64,000 bases of DNA from Apostichopus japonicus (lineage: Eukaryota > Echinodermata > Holothuroidea > Aspidochirotida > Stichopodidae): assembly GCF_037975245.1 (NCBI RefSeq), contig NC_092583.1:7641264-7705263 (forward strand), in the 5' to 3' direction. Both the position numbers and the translations under genes were made by a program. The stretch's first letter is position 1. Every line of letters starts with the position of its first letter. The notes below the pieces were generated by a model. It made no database searches, was not told the DNA's origin, and worked only from the letters and a program-made list of their open reading frames with translations. This document shows positions 30,157 to 42,984 of this stretch, piece after piece.

Positions 30157-31089
30157 ATATATATGCATTTATGCATATATGCAAAACAGGTATACATTTT
30201 GTGATTTTTACAAGATCTTTTATCGCGATATTTAATGGATGAGACGGAAAAAAGTGTTGGCCAATGTATATGCAATGCCCTTTCTAAGGCTAAATGGTTT
30301 CAACCAACTCTACCGACGCTGTGCCCGTGGTAAAGATCTCTATCGGAATAATAAGTTGTATTTTTTATGACTTCTTTCTTTGCCTGTACTGATCTTCAAC
30401 GATATGTATTTCATGTCAAGTTCAATTTTCCTATATTTTCTAGTTCACCAATCCCAACCCCCGCCCACCCTTCCCCTCTCAAATGTTAAGAGTAACATCA
30501 ATCTAGCCTAGGCAACAAAGAAAAATGAATAACGAAGTTGCCATAGAAATATTTCTATAAACAAATTTGTAATTAATTTTGTTCATATGTAGATTTTGTT
30601 ATCGATACACAATATCTATGGGGGACCTACAGGAAATTCAACAGAAAGGTTACCTAACTTTATATTTGGGGTTCAAATTTGTTGTCTGCGGGCATGGAAG
30701 CTGCGTCAATATAAAAGTGGATATATTTCTCAATATGACAAAATCATTTTAATAAAAAAATCTTCCAAAATAGGATATTTCAGGATGACATTCATTACAT
30801 TTGATACTTCAATATTTTACTTTACTCGATACAAAAAAAAGGAAAAAGGGAAAGGAGGTGAAAGTAGAAATAAAAGAAAAGACGCCTTAGACCTGAAGTT
30901 GTTAGACTTAATTATAGTTCAAATTTAGACATTTTATTATTTTTTTAGACATTTTAAAATTTTGTCGTAAGTCAATGTGATAATGCAGTATGATTCATAT
31001 TCTTGCTGCCGTAGTAAATTACATTTTTAAGATATGACATGAAGTTAACGAAATCAGATTGATTGGACTGTAGATGTAAAGTAATTTAA
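29726..31089. other. no gene seen; (AT)n at 30091-30165
   Basis: A 75-base AT tract follows GGGCCCGGG. A 110-codon + ORF (30596-30928) is lysine-rich at its end and matches nothing I know. Confidence 0.45.
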
Positions 31090-32326
31090 GTTTCGTGAAT
31101 ACACGGTAACAGTGCAAGTTAATTGGACTTGTTCGTGAATACACGGTAACAGTGCGAAGTTAATGAAAACACGATAACAGTGCAAGTTAATTGGACCTGT
31201 TCGTGAATACACGATAACAGTGCAAGTTAATTGAACCTGTTCGTGAATACACGGTAACAATGCAAGTTAATTGAACCGGTTTGTGAATATACGATAACAG
31301 TGCAAGGTAATTGGACCTGTTCGTGAATACACGATAACAGTGCGAAGTTAATTGGACCTGTTCGTGAATGCACGGTAACAATGCAAGTTAATTGGACCTG
31401 TTCGTGAATACACGATAACAGTGCAAGTTAATTGGACCTGTTCGTGAATACACGATAACAGTGCGAAGTTAATTGAATCTGTTCGAGGATACACGATAAA
31501 AGTGCAAGTTAATTGGACCTGTTCGTGAATACACGGTAACAATGCAAGTTAATTGGACCTGTTCGTGAATACACGATAACAGTGCAAGTTAATTGGACCT
31601 GTTCGTGAATACACGATAACAGTGCGAAGTTAATTGAACCTGTTCGAGGATACACGATAACAATGCGAAGTTAATTGAACCGGTTTGTGAATACACGATA
31701 ACAGTGCGAAGTTAATTGGACCTGTTCGTGAATACACGATAACAGTGCGAAGTTAATTGAACCTGTTCGAGGATACACGATAACAATGCGAAGTTAATTG
31801 AACCGGTTTGTGAATACACGATAACAGTGCAAGTTAATTGGACCTGTTCGTGAATACACGGTAACAATGCAAGTTAATTGAACCTGTTCGAGGATACACG
31901 ATAACAGTGCGAAGTTAATTGAACCTGTTCGTGAATACACGATAACAGTGCGAAGTTAATTGAACCTGTTCGAGGATACACGATAACAATGCGAAGTTAA
32001 TTGAACCTGTTCGAGGATACACGATAACAGTGCAAGTTAATTGGACCTGTTCGTGAATACACGATAACAGTGCGAAGTTAATTGAACCTGTTCGAGAATA
32101 CACGATAACAGTGCGAAGTTAATTGAACCTGTTCGAGGATACACGATAACAGTGCGAAGTTAATTGAACCTGTTCGAGGATACACGATAACAGTGCGAAG
32201 TTAATTGAACCTGTTCGAGGATACACGATAACAGTGCGAAGTTAATTGAACCTGTTCGAGGATACACGATAACAGTGCGAAGTTAATTGAACCTGTTCGG
32301 TAATACACGATAACAGTACAAGTTAC
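31090..32326. repeat. 40/41-bp minisatellite array, ~30 units
   Basis: The unit is TTCGTGAATACACGATAACA plus GTGCGAAGTTAATTGGACCTG. A 40-bp form (GCAAGTT) and a 41-bp form (GCGAAGTT) are interspersed, as are GTGAATA and GAGGATA variants. Near the right end (32133-32296) four successive 41-bp units appear identical. Minus-strand ORFs with repeated CIHEQVQLT are translations of the repeat. Confidence 0.93.
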
Positions 32327-34774
32327 TAAGCACAATAAAGATTTTGATTACCTTTTTTTTTAATTGTTTGGATTAGAACAATATCGCGTGGTGTTGGTGT
32401 AGATACCAATGCCAACACATGAAATGAAATAATCTTTTTTTTTTTTTTTTTTAAAGCAGTGGTTTTCACGGTTATTATTTTCCGAGTCAAAGTGAATTTA
32501 GTGTATTTAGTCCGCCAGCCACAACACTTAATGGATGACATTAGGCACAACATTAATGTTTATATGTTGTACACCGTGAAAGCATTTCTGTCAGGTCATG
32601 TTGTATTACTTTAACATAAATTTCAAATGTTGAAGAAAATACCTTTTTAATAGCTGAGGTTCATCAGCATAGAATGACTAGAGTACGCAGTATACTACAG
32701 GTCAGTTACGCAGATGGCAATACAAAACTCAATGGGGAAATGTGAGGCTTTGATGACTTAAAAATGACAACGTTACAAAGTTGTCAAGGACAATATCAGT
32801 CCAATGATGCTCTGTTGATTGATACAAATTTAAACTACAGGTTTTGGTTGAGTTATTAAATTAAATTTCTAAAAAAAAACAACAATAGATTACCAACAGC
32901 ATTTCGGCCAACACTGAGGAGTCGACGTCATTACTAAAGTTAGTCTTAAATGAGCATGCCAGAGATTAGAGTAAATCTCTAACGTGAATATATTGAAACT
33001 TGATAAACAGTTCAAATTTGCCTCTTCTTTTTATTGGACAACAACATATCAACACTATAACACAGAAACAATTAAGTCACTTCCTCGAATGCAACACAAA
33101 ACTCAGTGCCAAAGCATAACACTTTATGGCTTTTTAATAAAAAAAAATGTCAAAGAAATATAACATTGAAATGCCATCCAATAATGCATTTCATAGGACA
33201 TAAGTAAAACATGTGTTGGTTTGATTATTACAATTTATTCAACAATGAATTAACATCGAAATTTAGACTTTTACCGAGGAGCTTACGTCATCATTTCTTC
33301 GACATTAAAGGGACATTCCAAAGATTAACATATTATAAAGCTGGATATTCTGAAAACTGGAATTGTTATAGAAACATAACTAGCACTCATTTTCCCCCTT
33401 TCACTATTTCAATTTCACTATCACACATCAAGGCTAAAATTCTACATTAAGTCTTTAACTCCCGTGAAAAAACAATTGACAACACCCCCCAAAACCGCCC
33501 CCCCAAGAAAAAAATCCCTGCCATCTATGAGAAATAATTTGAATAAACGATCAGAAAGTTATGCACATGCGCATTGACCATCTCTTATGTTGAAATATCC
33601 TATGACATGCAAGACCTTTAAACAAAATCCTCATAAGTATCCAGTCTTCATGTTTTTCCCTTTTCGGCCATCTGTTTTATTTCAGGTTTTATGATTGGCC
33701 AAAAACATTGCTGCAGTGTATCTAGTTCCGTGAGCGGCATTAATAAACATCCCTTCTCAGGTGCGGGAAGAACATTTGCGAGTGGGCCGCATGTAGTTAC
33801 CCAACCTGTTTTTTTTATTAGATCTACCTGTGTAGATTAATATTGTCACCAAGTATAGGACACAAAAGAGTAAAGTTTATTATTTGCTTAAATTATCACA
33901 CCTCTTTTCAAGTCACACACAGAAAGTAGTTTTTAATAAGAAAAAATCTTCCATGACCGTATTTGAGCCTCCCTATATGTAGTGACTGGACGGCCTTTGT
34001 GATGGTTATTCAATTACCAGATATAATTTCAAATTTGTCATTACACTATTTCAAGTCAATTACTACTCGAAATTAGCTTTCAAATTTGAAAATTAGCTTA
34101 AGCTATGCAACATTACACTTGTATATTTACCTGGTTGGATCTTGAGGTGGAGAGTTGTATTTTTTGTTGTTGAAGGAACTAAAGCTTCGTTCCAAGTTGG
34201 TTCGTTTCAAGGTGTCTTTAGTTCTTATTGAAATTTCTGCCGGTCATTTGTCACGACCATTTTATTTATAGGTTTGTTTAATATTCACAGAGCTCCAACA
34301 AACATTTGTCAGTATACCAAAGACACGAATCTTAGAATCAACATGCTTGGCATTGAAATATTACATATTATGTTATATGTTTCGTAATCCAATGATTGAT
34401 ATCGTAAAACTTCTCACATTTGTAATAAATTCTCTGTTTTATTCCAACTGTTTGACAAATGTGAAATTTGTTCCCTTGTAATAGGTTCGGTGACTTTTTG
34501 AACCATCTGCTTGGCATCTTGTAATATATTATATGTTGTTCTATACGTAACCAAAGACTGCAGTTTTGCAAATCAAACTGATCTAGACAGTTCAAGAAGG
34601 AAGGAACATTGAGTAGGCGTAACATGTGCGACAGGGCCAGAGAGACGTTCTTCAAATGGTAGTGTTTTAAAGGAAAGGTCACACATTCGTACTTGCTCAC
34701 CTCCCACACCAACCTCCCCCCCCCCCCCACCAACCCACCGACCATCCTACACTACCTTAATCCTCGCTTTCGTC
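32327..34774. other. no gene seen
   Basis: AT-rich. A T-run lies at about 32434-32452, and a C-run at about 34711-34727 with a GGGCCGCATG fragment near 33785. The 125-codon minus ORF at 34368-34745 has no domain I recognise. Confidence 0.45.
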
Positions 34775-35402
34775 CCTCTCCATTCTGGTTGAAGTTTTCA
34801 GACAAGCTGTCGGCTTAATTTACATTTGGATTGTAAATGTGTTAGCACGTCATATAATATTAGAACATAACATTAAAATATTATAATATTACGTCATATA
34901 ATATTAGAAAATCTTTGGAAACCCTACAGTCATAAAAAAGGTAAAAGCAGCTACAAAAATGATCACATCTTAAATGTAATTTACCTCTCCATTCTGGTTG
35001 AAGTTTTCAGACAAGCTGTCGGCTTAATTTACATTTGGATTGTAAATGTTTTAGCACGTCACATAATATTAGAACATAACATTAAATATTATAATATTAC
35101 GTCATATAATATTAGAAAATCTTTGGAAACCCTACAGTCATAAAAAAGGTAAAAGCAGCTACAAAAATGATCACATCTTAAATGTAATTTACCTCTCCAT
35201 TCTGGTTGAAGTTTTCAGACAAGCTGTCGGCTTAATTTACATTTGGATTGTAAATGTGTTAGCACGTCATATAATATTAGAACATAACATTAAATATTAT
35301 AATATTACGTCATATAATATTAGATAATCTTCGGAAACCCTACAGTCATAGAAAAAAGGAAAAGCAGGTACAAAAATGATCACATCTTAAATGTAATTTA
35401 CC
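34775..35402. repeat. three tandem copies of a 209-bp unit
   Basis: CCTCTCCATTCTGGTTGAAG begins each copy at about 34775, 34984 and 35192. The copies are highly similar over their full length and contain the palindrome-rich ACGTCATATAATATTAG twice. Confidence 0.93.
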
Positions 35403-35754
35403 CAATTACTTATGAACAATCTCATTCCAATTGGAAGGAGTCACAGTTTGAGACTTTCGTCACACACGAGACTGACGACTTGGGTAAGTCTTGTTTTGAC
35501 ATCATTAGGGAAAATAGGTACGTTTTTTTTTTTTTTTTGCTCATGCTGAAAATAACATATTGTAGTTCTAAGCCAAATCTTACACTGACATTGGTTTCAG
35601 GATCCACATTTCTTACAAGGCTTAGCTCTGTAGATTCAGCTTGAAGAAAATATCAAAACAGAATAAAAACTAAAGGAAAGTGAAACGTTGTTTTCTCCTT
35701 CTCGAGAATGTACTTTATCTCAGATTGACAAAATGGCAGCCGCTGGCATGACTT

Positions 35755-36080
35755 TTAAAGTATAGCATTTCTCTCAAATGGAAAACGTGGTTCATTTGAT
35801 ATTTGGGATATTTGTTCATCACAATGGTATCTATTATTTCTATCCCACTCTATCAATGTACTGTATATATTTAACTGAACTTCTTCTAAGCTGTCGGATT
35901 CTTCGGAACAATTTACAGATTTCGTAGACGGTTTATATTGTCTGTGTTTAATGCCTATAATACTTTCATAATCGCTGCAAAACGGTTGTTGCGTTGGGAG
36001 AACACGTTTGTATATAAATTTGGTAAAGAACGGTCGATGATGTTTTAAACAAAACTTGATAGATGTGATCAAAACATTAC
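35755..36080 (-). CDS. possible terminal coding exon, unknown protein
   Basis: On the minus strand a pyrimidine-containing stretch ends in TTTTGCAG just before 36080, a plausible splice acceptor. From there a frame stays open for about 108 codons to TAA at 35755-35757. There is no ATG at its start, consistent with an internal-to-terminal exon. The peptide begins NVLITSIKFCLKHHRPFF and has an acidic, serine-rich middle (NCSEESDSLEEV). I recognise no domain, and an upstream exon was not found. It could be a chance ORF. Confidence 0.25.
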
Positions 36081-38373
36081 CTGCAAAAGTCTAGCCCATA
36101 TATAAAGTCAAACAACTATGCGAAGTAGATTGTTATCTTTCTTTTTGTAGTAAAACGCATGTGTATATCCACAATAGCTATAGTCGGAGAAGCTCTTGAT
36201 TTCGCTTGGAAGGCAATGAAACCTACCACTTCCATACCCATCATTTGTTCATGTACTTATATACATCTGGTAAGAACATAAACAGCCTGAACGTGACAAT
36301 ATAGAGGGTTTTATACTCAAATGTCTTGGATGGTGGGATTGAAGGAAGTGCGTCTTCATTGATCGTTACTTGGGAAACACTGCTGTATCATTTCTTGATA
36401 CATTGATCGTCGTATCTGTAATGAAGAGTTATCACCTACAGTGGAGAGTGCAAGGGTGGGGTGATTGTTTTTTGGGGGGGGGGGCGGTGGCACCTCCATC
36501 GTCCATCGGGGAATAACGTTCAGTGGTGGGATTTTTGTTTATATTATTTCCTGTGGGGGTTGAATAGGACTGCTCTTTACGGGTCGAGTGTGTGGAGTAG
36601 TTACACACACTCAGTTTCAACCTCACACAAAACATCAAATTAAAGTATTTATAATCACAATTGTTCGTCTTTAACTGATTATAGGCTAATTTTATAGTAT
36701 AAATCATGCAACATTTTTGCGATTAAACTATCGATTCAGTTTTCTCCGTGATGAGGACCAACGCGCCACCTAAAATGGAGTCGGTTTTCAATCACCCCGG
36801 CCCACACCCCTCCTTAATAAATCCTGGATCCCTCTCTGGCCCTTCCATAAAGTTGTTGCAGCTACAAAAGTCAGTCGTGGAAATTTACCACTGCCATGCA
36901 CCCACCCACCCACCTCCTCCCCACCCACCCATTCACGCTCTTCCCACTTATGATATCCTGTGCACGCCGTTGGCCACCCACGTATCAACTTTCAGTTATA
37001 TAAATACAACTATAACAATAATTACATATTAACTATAAGATGAAGTAGACGTTACCACTGCCACCCAAATCATATGAACATAGTACGATACAGCGTAAAT
37101 CTTATATACAGCGGTTTCAATGTATCTTCTCTCGGGTATCTACTCTAGGATGCGTAAATTCGAGTTATCTTGCAAAATATGTTCGTCTCCTCTTAGTTTG
37201 GTCCCACATAACAAATCCAATAGGGTGCGTTATCAACTTCTTATATGTCAGTTACCATTTCTAAAAGTTCCATAAGCAGAAAAAAAGCCTACAGGAAGAG
37301 GGGACTGAATAAGGGGTCAGCAAGCAAGTTAACACTTTTTTAAAACTTATTAATATCTTGTTTCCATATAAAATAATTCCTGCATGTGAACTATATATCA
37401 AGGTCATATAAACCCCCCGGAATCTCTCACAGGAAGCCTCACTGGGAAGTTTTTAAGAAACTTATAATTAATTTTTACTCTCAATCCTCGCGTCGATTTA
37501 ACAGCGCCCTAGAAAGTGTGAAGAGTTACCCCCGTGAGGTTTGAAAAACGATTATATCTTAAGATCCGCTAAGAGGGCAGAAGCTTTGATCAACGAAGAA
37601 TTAGAAATAAGAACTTCAAGATGTCCTGTTCTTCATTACCCGGCGTTATACCACATCATAGTCATAGTTAATCCACAATATTTGACCTTTATATCTTGTA
37701 AATAATAAAACCATTCGTTATCAATACAAACCCCGAGAAATAATTAACTATAAATAAGGTTATCTTAAGACAAAGTTGGGAAGGATTACTTTCTATTATA
37801 CAAGTTTACAATGAAAAGAGCAAAACCAAACATGCAAACAAATAATAAGGAGATTGTCGTGTGCTATAAAATACCGGTATAGGTCGCACTAACAGTAATC
37901 AATTTGATCGTCGATCACCGGGTTCAGGCAATTTTTATCAAACTTTGGGGATATTACGGTCAAAGTTGAAACAGATAATACAAAATTATGTAATTTGTTT
38001 TCCTCTCTACATATCACTTCAATACAGCCAACAATGAAATTTTATGTGCGCCTCGCGAAAACACTTTAAATATGACGTGGTCGTAATGATTTCTTAATTA
38101 ATATGTATTTGTTCAATCTTAACACTACTTTTCAGATCAACACAATACTCTATACATGTATACGTTAAACCTAGCACTGAAGTGTATGTGTATTATACAA
38201 TATCACGCCGTCTATATGGTAACATCACCCTGGCCTTTTATATGAACGGATAAACAGTTTAAGTGTTATATGTTTTTGGCTAAGATGATCGGAGAAAGGT
38301 TACTACCCCATTAATTTTGTTGAAACTTTTTCAAGGTGTTAACTTTATCTCACTTTTGTATGGATTTCTGCTT
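36081..38373. other. no gene seen
   Basis: Short ORFs only. There is a G-run at about 36472-36483 and a C/A-rich CCCACC stretch at about 36897-36930. Confidence 0.5.
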
Positions 38374-38399
38374 ACACATACGCGCGCGCGCACACACAC
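38374..38399. other. Z-DNA candidate
   Basis: An unbroken purine/pyrimidine alternation ACACATA, (CG)5, (CA)n runs for 26 bases. It lies about 35 bases upstream of a CRE/TATA promoter candidate. Confidence 0.5.
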
Positions 38400-38434
38400 T
38401 AAAATAAAGAGAAGAGAATAGCTCTGGATATGAA

Positions 38435-38530
38435 TGACGTCATAGGGGTTAAAAATCGATTCATGGATTATTACCATCAATCAATGGCTCGTACATGGTA
38501 TAAAAGTCGTTGACTTTCTGTACTGACATA
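38435..38530 (+). promoter_or_regulatory. candidate core promoter (CRE + TATA)
   Basis: TGACGTCA at 38435-38442 is followed by TATAAAAG at 38499-38506, which predicts a start near 38530. No coding exon downstream could be attached: the 61-codon ORF at 38593 is unconvincing. Confidence 0.35.
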
Positions 38531-38779
38531 CTATCGTGTAAATCAATTATGAAATCACTATTTTATTTTATTAGTATCATAATTAATTAAATTTGTCACT
38601 AACTGTCTGTGCATATGTGCATATTCATCGGTACAAGAGTTTGAAATTTTCAATTATAGTGACAACATTTGGCAAATGTGATGCAAACGTTGGGGAATGC
38701 AAAGTTCATTGCGGTGATAATTTTGCTGTATTCAGAGAATTTGAGAGACTAAATGTCTTTCCCTTAAAACACATATGAA

Positions 38780-38780
<1 letters not shown>

Positions 38781-38847
<67 letters not shown>

Positions 38848-38877
38848 TATATATATCATATATATATATATCATATT
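38781..38877. repeat. (AT)n tract with ATC interruptions
   Basis: Alternating AT with three CATATATATAT-type interruptions near the right end, followed by a G-run at about 38887-38898. Confidence 0.95.
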
Positions 38878-38879
38878 TC

Positions 38880-40510
38880 ATGGGGAAGGGGGGGGGGGCA
38901 CTCAGTACTGTTAGAACATATTTTCGTTAGAAAAATCTGAAGTTTAATAATACATGTTTTTGAGGTGCTGACAAACATGTATTGGCCTAACCCGCCCACC
39001 ACCCCTCTCCCCAACCCCAGTGTCTTAAACCATTATAACGTTTCTTATTATTCCTAGCGATGGCAGCTAAATACAACCAGTAATACCGGACTACTTACCT
39101 GATTTAAAAAAAACTATTTATATATACATATAGGTCTATATACGAAACAGTGGCAAAATATAAGCACGTGATCATGGAGGTATAATCGGCCACGCCTTCT
39201 TTTGTCTTATTAGGGTGTAAATGCCTATTGTTAGAGTAATCTTTACAGCATCTTAGTTCAGGTTGCTGACAATTAATACCAGCGAATTGCTTGACGATAA
39301 TTAACGTAGTCATGCGATATATGGAGAGAAATTTTAAATGTAATGATACCAATAATCATACAAATATTATATTATACCTGATTTAAGAGTTGGATGAACT
39401 TCATCCATGACGTCTGTCCATCGGTTACAATCAACAAACATTTTTCGCTAAATATATTGTTATTTTTCTATCAAGGAGAGAGAGAGCTTATAATATTTGG
39501 TTCCTTTTACGGCTTTCTTCATCATTCGAATAAATGCCAATTTTTTTTTTGCTTAAGGGTATTTCCTTAAGTTCAGACCACTTCGATATAATTTTTATTT
39601 TTAAGTAAAAAGCTCTTGACCGTCAAAGTATCGTCGACCCGTTTACTTCAAGCCGTTTACTTCAAGGTTATTTCCCTTTTCTGCTTATATGTAAATCTTT
39701 TTCACTGTTTTCGAAACGGTTAAGTTCAACTCTCTCTCTCTCTCTCTAGGAAAATGTTTAAAAAAAGCAAAAGATAAAAACACTCCCGGGGGAGAATAAA
39801 GACATTAGCCTCTAATCGTTCACCTAATTGGATAAGTAGTACCGTATATTTTCAGTAACACGAAGAAGCGTCGGCCATTTCTCTAGGCAACTTCGACAGC
39901 CTTGATGAAGATGCGCGTGACGCCTCTATCCTTGGGCAAACGTCAAGGCTAATTAACTTGCCCTTTACGTCCAATCACTTTTTTGTTCTGGTCGAAAATT
40001 GCATTTTATCTTTTTTTTTTACTTAGTTCTGACTCCGTCCTCCTTCGAATTTCATTGAAAACAACTTTACAATTTGTCATCGCTTATCTTGCTTCTTCTT
40101 CCTTACACAACATGCCAGTTGTCTCTAAGAAAGTTTCTTCCTTTAATTTTATCAGCAATGCAGTCCTATCTGTTGTGTCACGAAGCAAGTAATCTCAACG
40201 AATGGTTGATAAAAAAAACGTTACCAGTCAAATACATTGTCCAAATTTTCAGCTCAGGCTCAAACAAACTCTGTACATTGATGAGAATTTTTGTTTTAAA
40301 CTATTTGTCTATAAATCAATAATTTTCATCAGAATCCTAAGGTTAGTTTAGCGTGCGAAAATATAGACCACTGGTAATTGAAATGTAAATATCGGTTCAA
40401 ATAATCATGATAAACTTTGATTGGCAGAAACTAAACTATGACGTCATCATCCACGTGTTTAGTTTTTTTTATCTTACCCTTCCGCATGCCTACTCAAATA
40501 AATAAAGATT
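38880..40510. other. no gene seen
   Basis: Short ORFs only. A (CT)n lies at about 39729-39749 and a CRE octamer at 40439-40446. Confidence 0.5.
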
Positions 40511-40524
40511 ATGTAAAGGAGAGA

Positions 40525-42970
40525 CTCAACTCAACTATCCTCTTCGTGCCTTGTGGCACATAAGGCCATCACGCTCTGTTTCCACTTGTCCCTGGCTCGT
40601 GCACTTTCCCTTGCCTCATTCCAAGTCTTCCACCCACCTTGCTTTCTTTCTCTTTCTACTGTCCTCCTCCACGTTGTTTTTGGTCTGCCAACTTTCCGCT
40701 TCCCTTCTGGCCGCCATGTCAGGGCAATCGTACAATGGTGATCATTTGGTTTCCTTAAAACATGACCAATCCAATTCCATCTTCTTCTTTTGACTTCTTG
40801 ACTTATTCTTGCAGTTTGGGTGTATTTATTGAGCTCATCCATTGAAATGATATTGGGCCAGAATATTTGTAGTGCCTTCTTCAAACACTGGTATTGGAAG
40901 GAATCCAGTCTATTTTCATCACTTTTGTTCATTTTCCACGTTTCGCAACCATAAAGAAGTACTGGTCTTACCAAAGTTTTGTATAGCTTGATTTTGGTTT
41001 TTCTTCCGTACTGTTTGGATCTCCATATCTTGTTCAATTTAGTAAATGCAACTCTTGCCTTGTTTATTCTGCTATTCATTTCCCTCTCTCCACCTCCATC
41101 TTTGCTTACTATTGCACCTAAGTATGCAAATTCATTCACATCATCTATGTCATCCTCTTCTATTTTGACTGCATCCCTCTTCTTGTTATTCATTCTCATG
41201 ATCTTTGTCTTCTTTTTGTTTACTTTAAGTCCAACTCTACTCGCAAGACCAGTTATACTGTTTGTTTTCTTTTGCATTTGAGAATGGCTGGAAGATAGGA
41301 GCGCAATGTCATCTGCAAAATCTAGATCTTCAAGCTTAGACATCATCTGCCACCTGATCCCTGTGTTGTTGTCTTTGGTAGTCTCTCTCATCATCCAGTC
41401 AATCACAAGAAGAAACAAAAATCCGGACATTACGCATCCTTGCTTTACCCCAGTCTTTACTTGGAACCACTCTGTTACTTCGCCGTCATCTAACACTGCA
41501 CACACACTGTCTGAATACATTAGTTTGACTATGTTGATGATTTTCCCTGGTACGCCGTAATGCCTCATGATCTCCCACAAACTGTCCCGGTGAATCGAAT
41601 CAAAAGCCTTTTCAAAGTCGATGAAATTTATGTATAATGAAGATTGCCACTCAATGGATTGTTCAATAATATTTCTCAGTATGAAGATCTGTTCAGTTGT
41701 GCTCTTTCCTTGACGAAATCCTGCTTGTTCTGGTCTAAGTTTCTTGTCAATGCCTATTTTAATCCTGTCAATAACAATTCTTCCCAGTATCTTGCTTGCA
41801 GTAGGCAGCAATGTGATCCCTCGCCAGTTTCCGCACTCAGTTAGGTCTCCTTTCTTCGGTAATTTCACGATTAGACCTTTCTTCCAGTCTTTTGGTATTT
41901 TTTCTTGATCCCAGATATCACATATAATGCTGTGTAACTTGTTGGCTGTTGTATCTATGTCTGCTTTTAACAATTCAGGTGTTAACATATCCACTCCTCC
42001 TGCCTTTCCATTTTTCAACTTTTTAATTGCATTCTTTACTTCTGCTTTAGACACTGGTGTGGTGTCAATGGTTTCTAATTCTGGTATATCATCACTTATC
42101 TTTACCACTGGGTTTGTCGGGATATCTCTGTTCAGAATTTCCTCGAAATGTGCTTTCCACCTTGTCCTTTTTCCCTCCTCGTCTGTAATGATATTGCCTT
42201 GCTTATCTTTTACTCCTGTTGCATGACGCGGTTTCTCATTGCAAATAGTTTTCGTTAATTCATATAGAGTTTTCATTTGACCATTTTCAGCTGCTCGTTG
42301 TGCATCACCTGCCAAACTATCCACCCACTTTCTCTTATCTGATCTTATGCTTGATTTGACTTCTTTATCTTTAGCCTTGTATTCTGCTTGGAGTTGCTGT
42401 TTAATTCTGATGGATTTCGCATTTTCAATTTTCATTTTAATATGTTTTCTCTCTTCTACTTTCTTCCATGATTCGACACCTATCCATGGCTTCTGATTCC
42501 TCTTTCTGGTTCCTAGAACTTCTTTAGCTGACTGGTTAAATGCATTATTGAAATTGTCCCATTTTGCTTCAATGTCTACATCGTCTGATACTGCTTCAAG
42601 CACAGCAAATTTGTTCTTGAGTTCCACTGAAAATTGGTTCTTAATTGCTGGATTCTGCAATTTGCTCACATCGTATTTCATTCTTGGATTGGCTTTCTTG
42701 TCTTGTTTCTTGAGTTTAAGCTTTATTTGCGTTCTTACAAGCTGGTGGTCACTTGCAACATCAGCACCTCTCATTACCCTTGTGTCCCTGACTGAAGACC
42801 TGTACTTCCTGTTGATCAGAACATGATCAATTTGGTTGTTTGTCCTTTTATCAGGAGATGTCCAGGTGTTCTTGTGTATTTCCTTGTGTGGGAACAATGT
42901 GCCAGATATTACAAGGTTATTCAATCCGCAAAAGTCAACTAGTCTTTCTCCATTATTGTTGATGACTCCA
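40525..42970 (-). mobile_element. 5'-truncated RTE-like LINE with 14-bp target duplications
   Basis: ATGTAAAGGAGAGA occurs at 40511-40524 and again at 42971-42984, directly bracketing the element. On the minus strand the insert starts inside the endonuclease region, so it is 5' truncated. It ends only six bases after the stop codon, in TTGAGTTGAG. An extremely short 3' UTR made of short repeats is characteristic of the RTE clade. The intact frame and exact duplications point to a recent insertion. Confidence 0.93.
40531..42969 (-). CDS. RTE-like LINE ORF: partial endonuclease plus reverse transcriptase
   Basis: The open frame runs without stops or frameshifts for 812 codons inside the element. 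It technically extends to an ATG at 43038, but those first 23 codons are host flank and target duplication. Residues below count from that ATG. The end of an APE-type endonuclease is visible: [11 protein letters not shown] (27-37), [14 protein letters not shown] (46-59), NQIDHVLI (68-75) and the catalytic SDH (96-98). The reverse transcriptase follows: KAGGVD (345-350), [10 protein letters not shown] (438-447), motif [11 protein letters not shown] with Asp474, GVKQGC (530-535) and motif C FADD (574-577). The C-terminal part has [22 protein letters not shown] and a basic [12 protein letters not shown] segment typical of this LINE group. The N-terminal endonuclease is missing, so this copy should not move by itself. 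RT catalytic residues are intact. Confidence 0.95.
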   Translation of the reverse strand, partial: GVINNNGERLVDFCGLNNLVISGTLFPHKEIHKNTWTSPDKRTNNQIDHVLINRKYRSSVRDTRVMRGADVASDHQLVRTQIKLKLKKQDKKANPRMKYDVSKLQNPAIKNQFSVELKNKFAVLEAVSDDVDIEAKWDNFNNAFNQSAKEVLGTRKRNQKPWIGVESWKKVEERKHIKMKIENAKSIRIKQQLQAEYKAKDKEVKSSIRSDKRKWVDSLAGDAQRAAENGQMKTLYELTKTICNEKPRHATGVKDKQGNIITDEEGKRTRWKAHFEEILNRDIPTNPVVKISDDIPELETIDTTPVSKAEVKNAIKKLKNGKAGGVDMLTPELLKADIDTTANKLHSIICDIWDQEKIPKDWKKGLIVKLPKKGDLTECGNWRGITLLPTASKILGRIVIDRIKIGIDKKLRPEQAGFRQGKSTTEQIFILRNIIEQSIEWQSSLYINFIDFEKAFDSIHRDSLWEIMRHYGVPGKIINIVKLMYSDSVCAVLDDGEVTEWFQVKTGVKQGCVMSGFLFLLVIDWMMRETTKDNNTGIRWQMMSKLEDLDFADDIALLSSSHSQMQKKTNSITGLASRVGLKVNKKKTKIMRMNNKKRDAVKIEEDDIDDVNEFAYLGAIVSKDGGGEREMNSRINKARVAFTKLNKIWRSKQYGRKTKIKLYKTLVRPVLLYGCETWKMNKSDENRLDSFQYQCLKKALQIFWPNIISMDELNKYTQTARISQEVKRRRWNWIGHVLRKPNDHHCTIALTWRPEGKRKVGRPKTTWRRTVERERKQGGWKTWNEARESARARDKWKQSVMALCATRHEEDS

Positions 42971-42984
42971 ATGTAAAGGAGAGA

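Noticed and set aside
31054-32103. Minus-strand ORFs with repeated CIHEQVQLT
   Set aside because: The protein periodicity follows the 40/41-bp DNA units exactly and frames shift where unit length changes.
38276-38290. TTTTTGGCTAAGATGA resembling U2 stem-loop I
   Set aside because: Only about 12 bases match and there is no continuation, tail or target duplication.
40551-42826. Plus-strand ORFs opposite the LINE frame
   Set aside because: They are shadows of the reverse transcriptase ORF, whose motifs are unambiguous on the minus strand.
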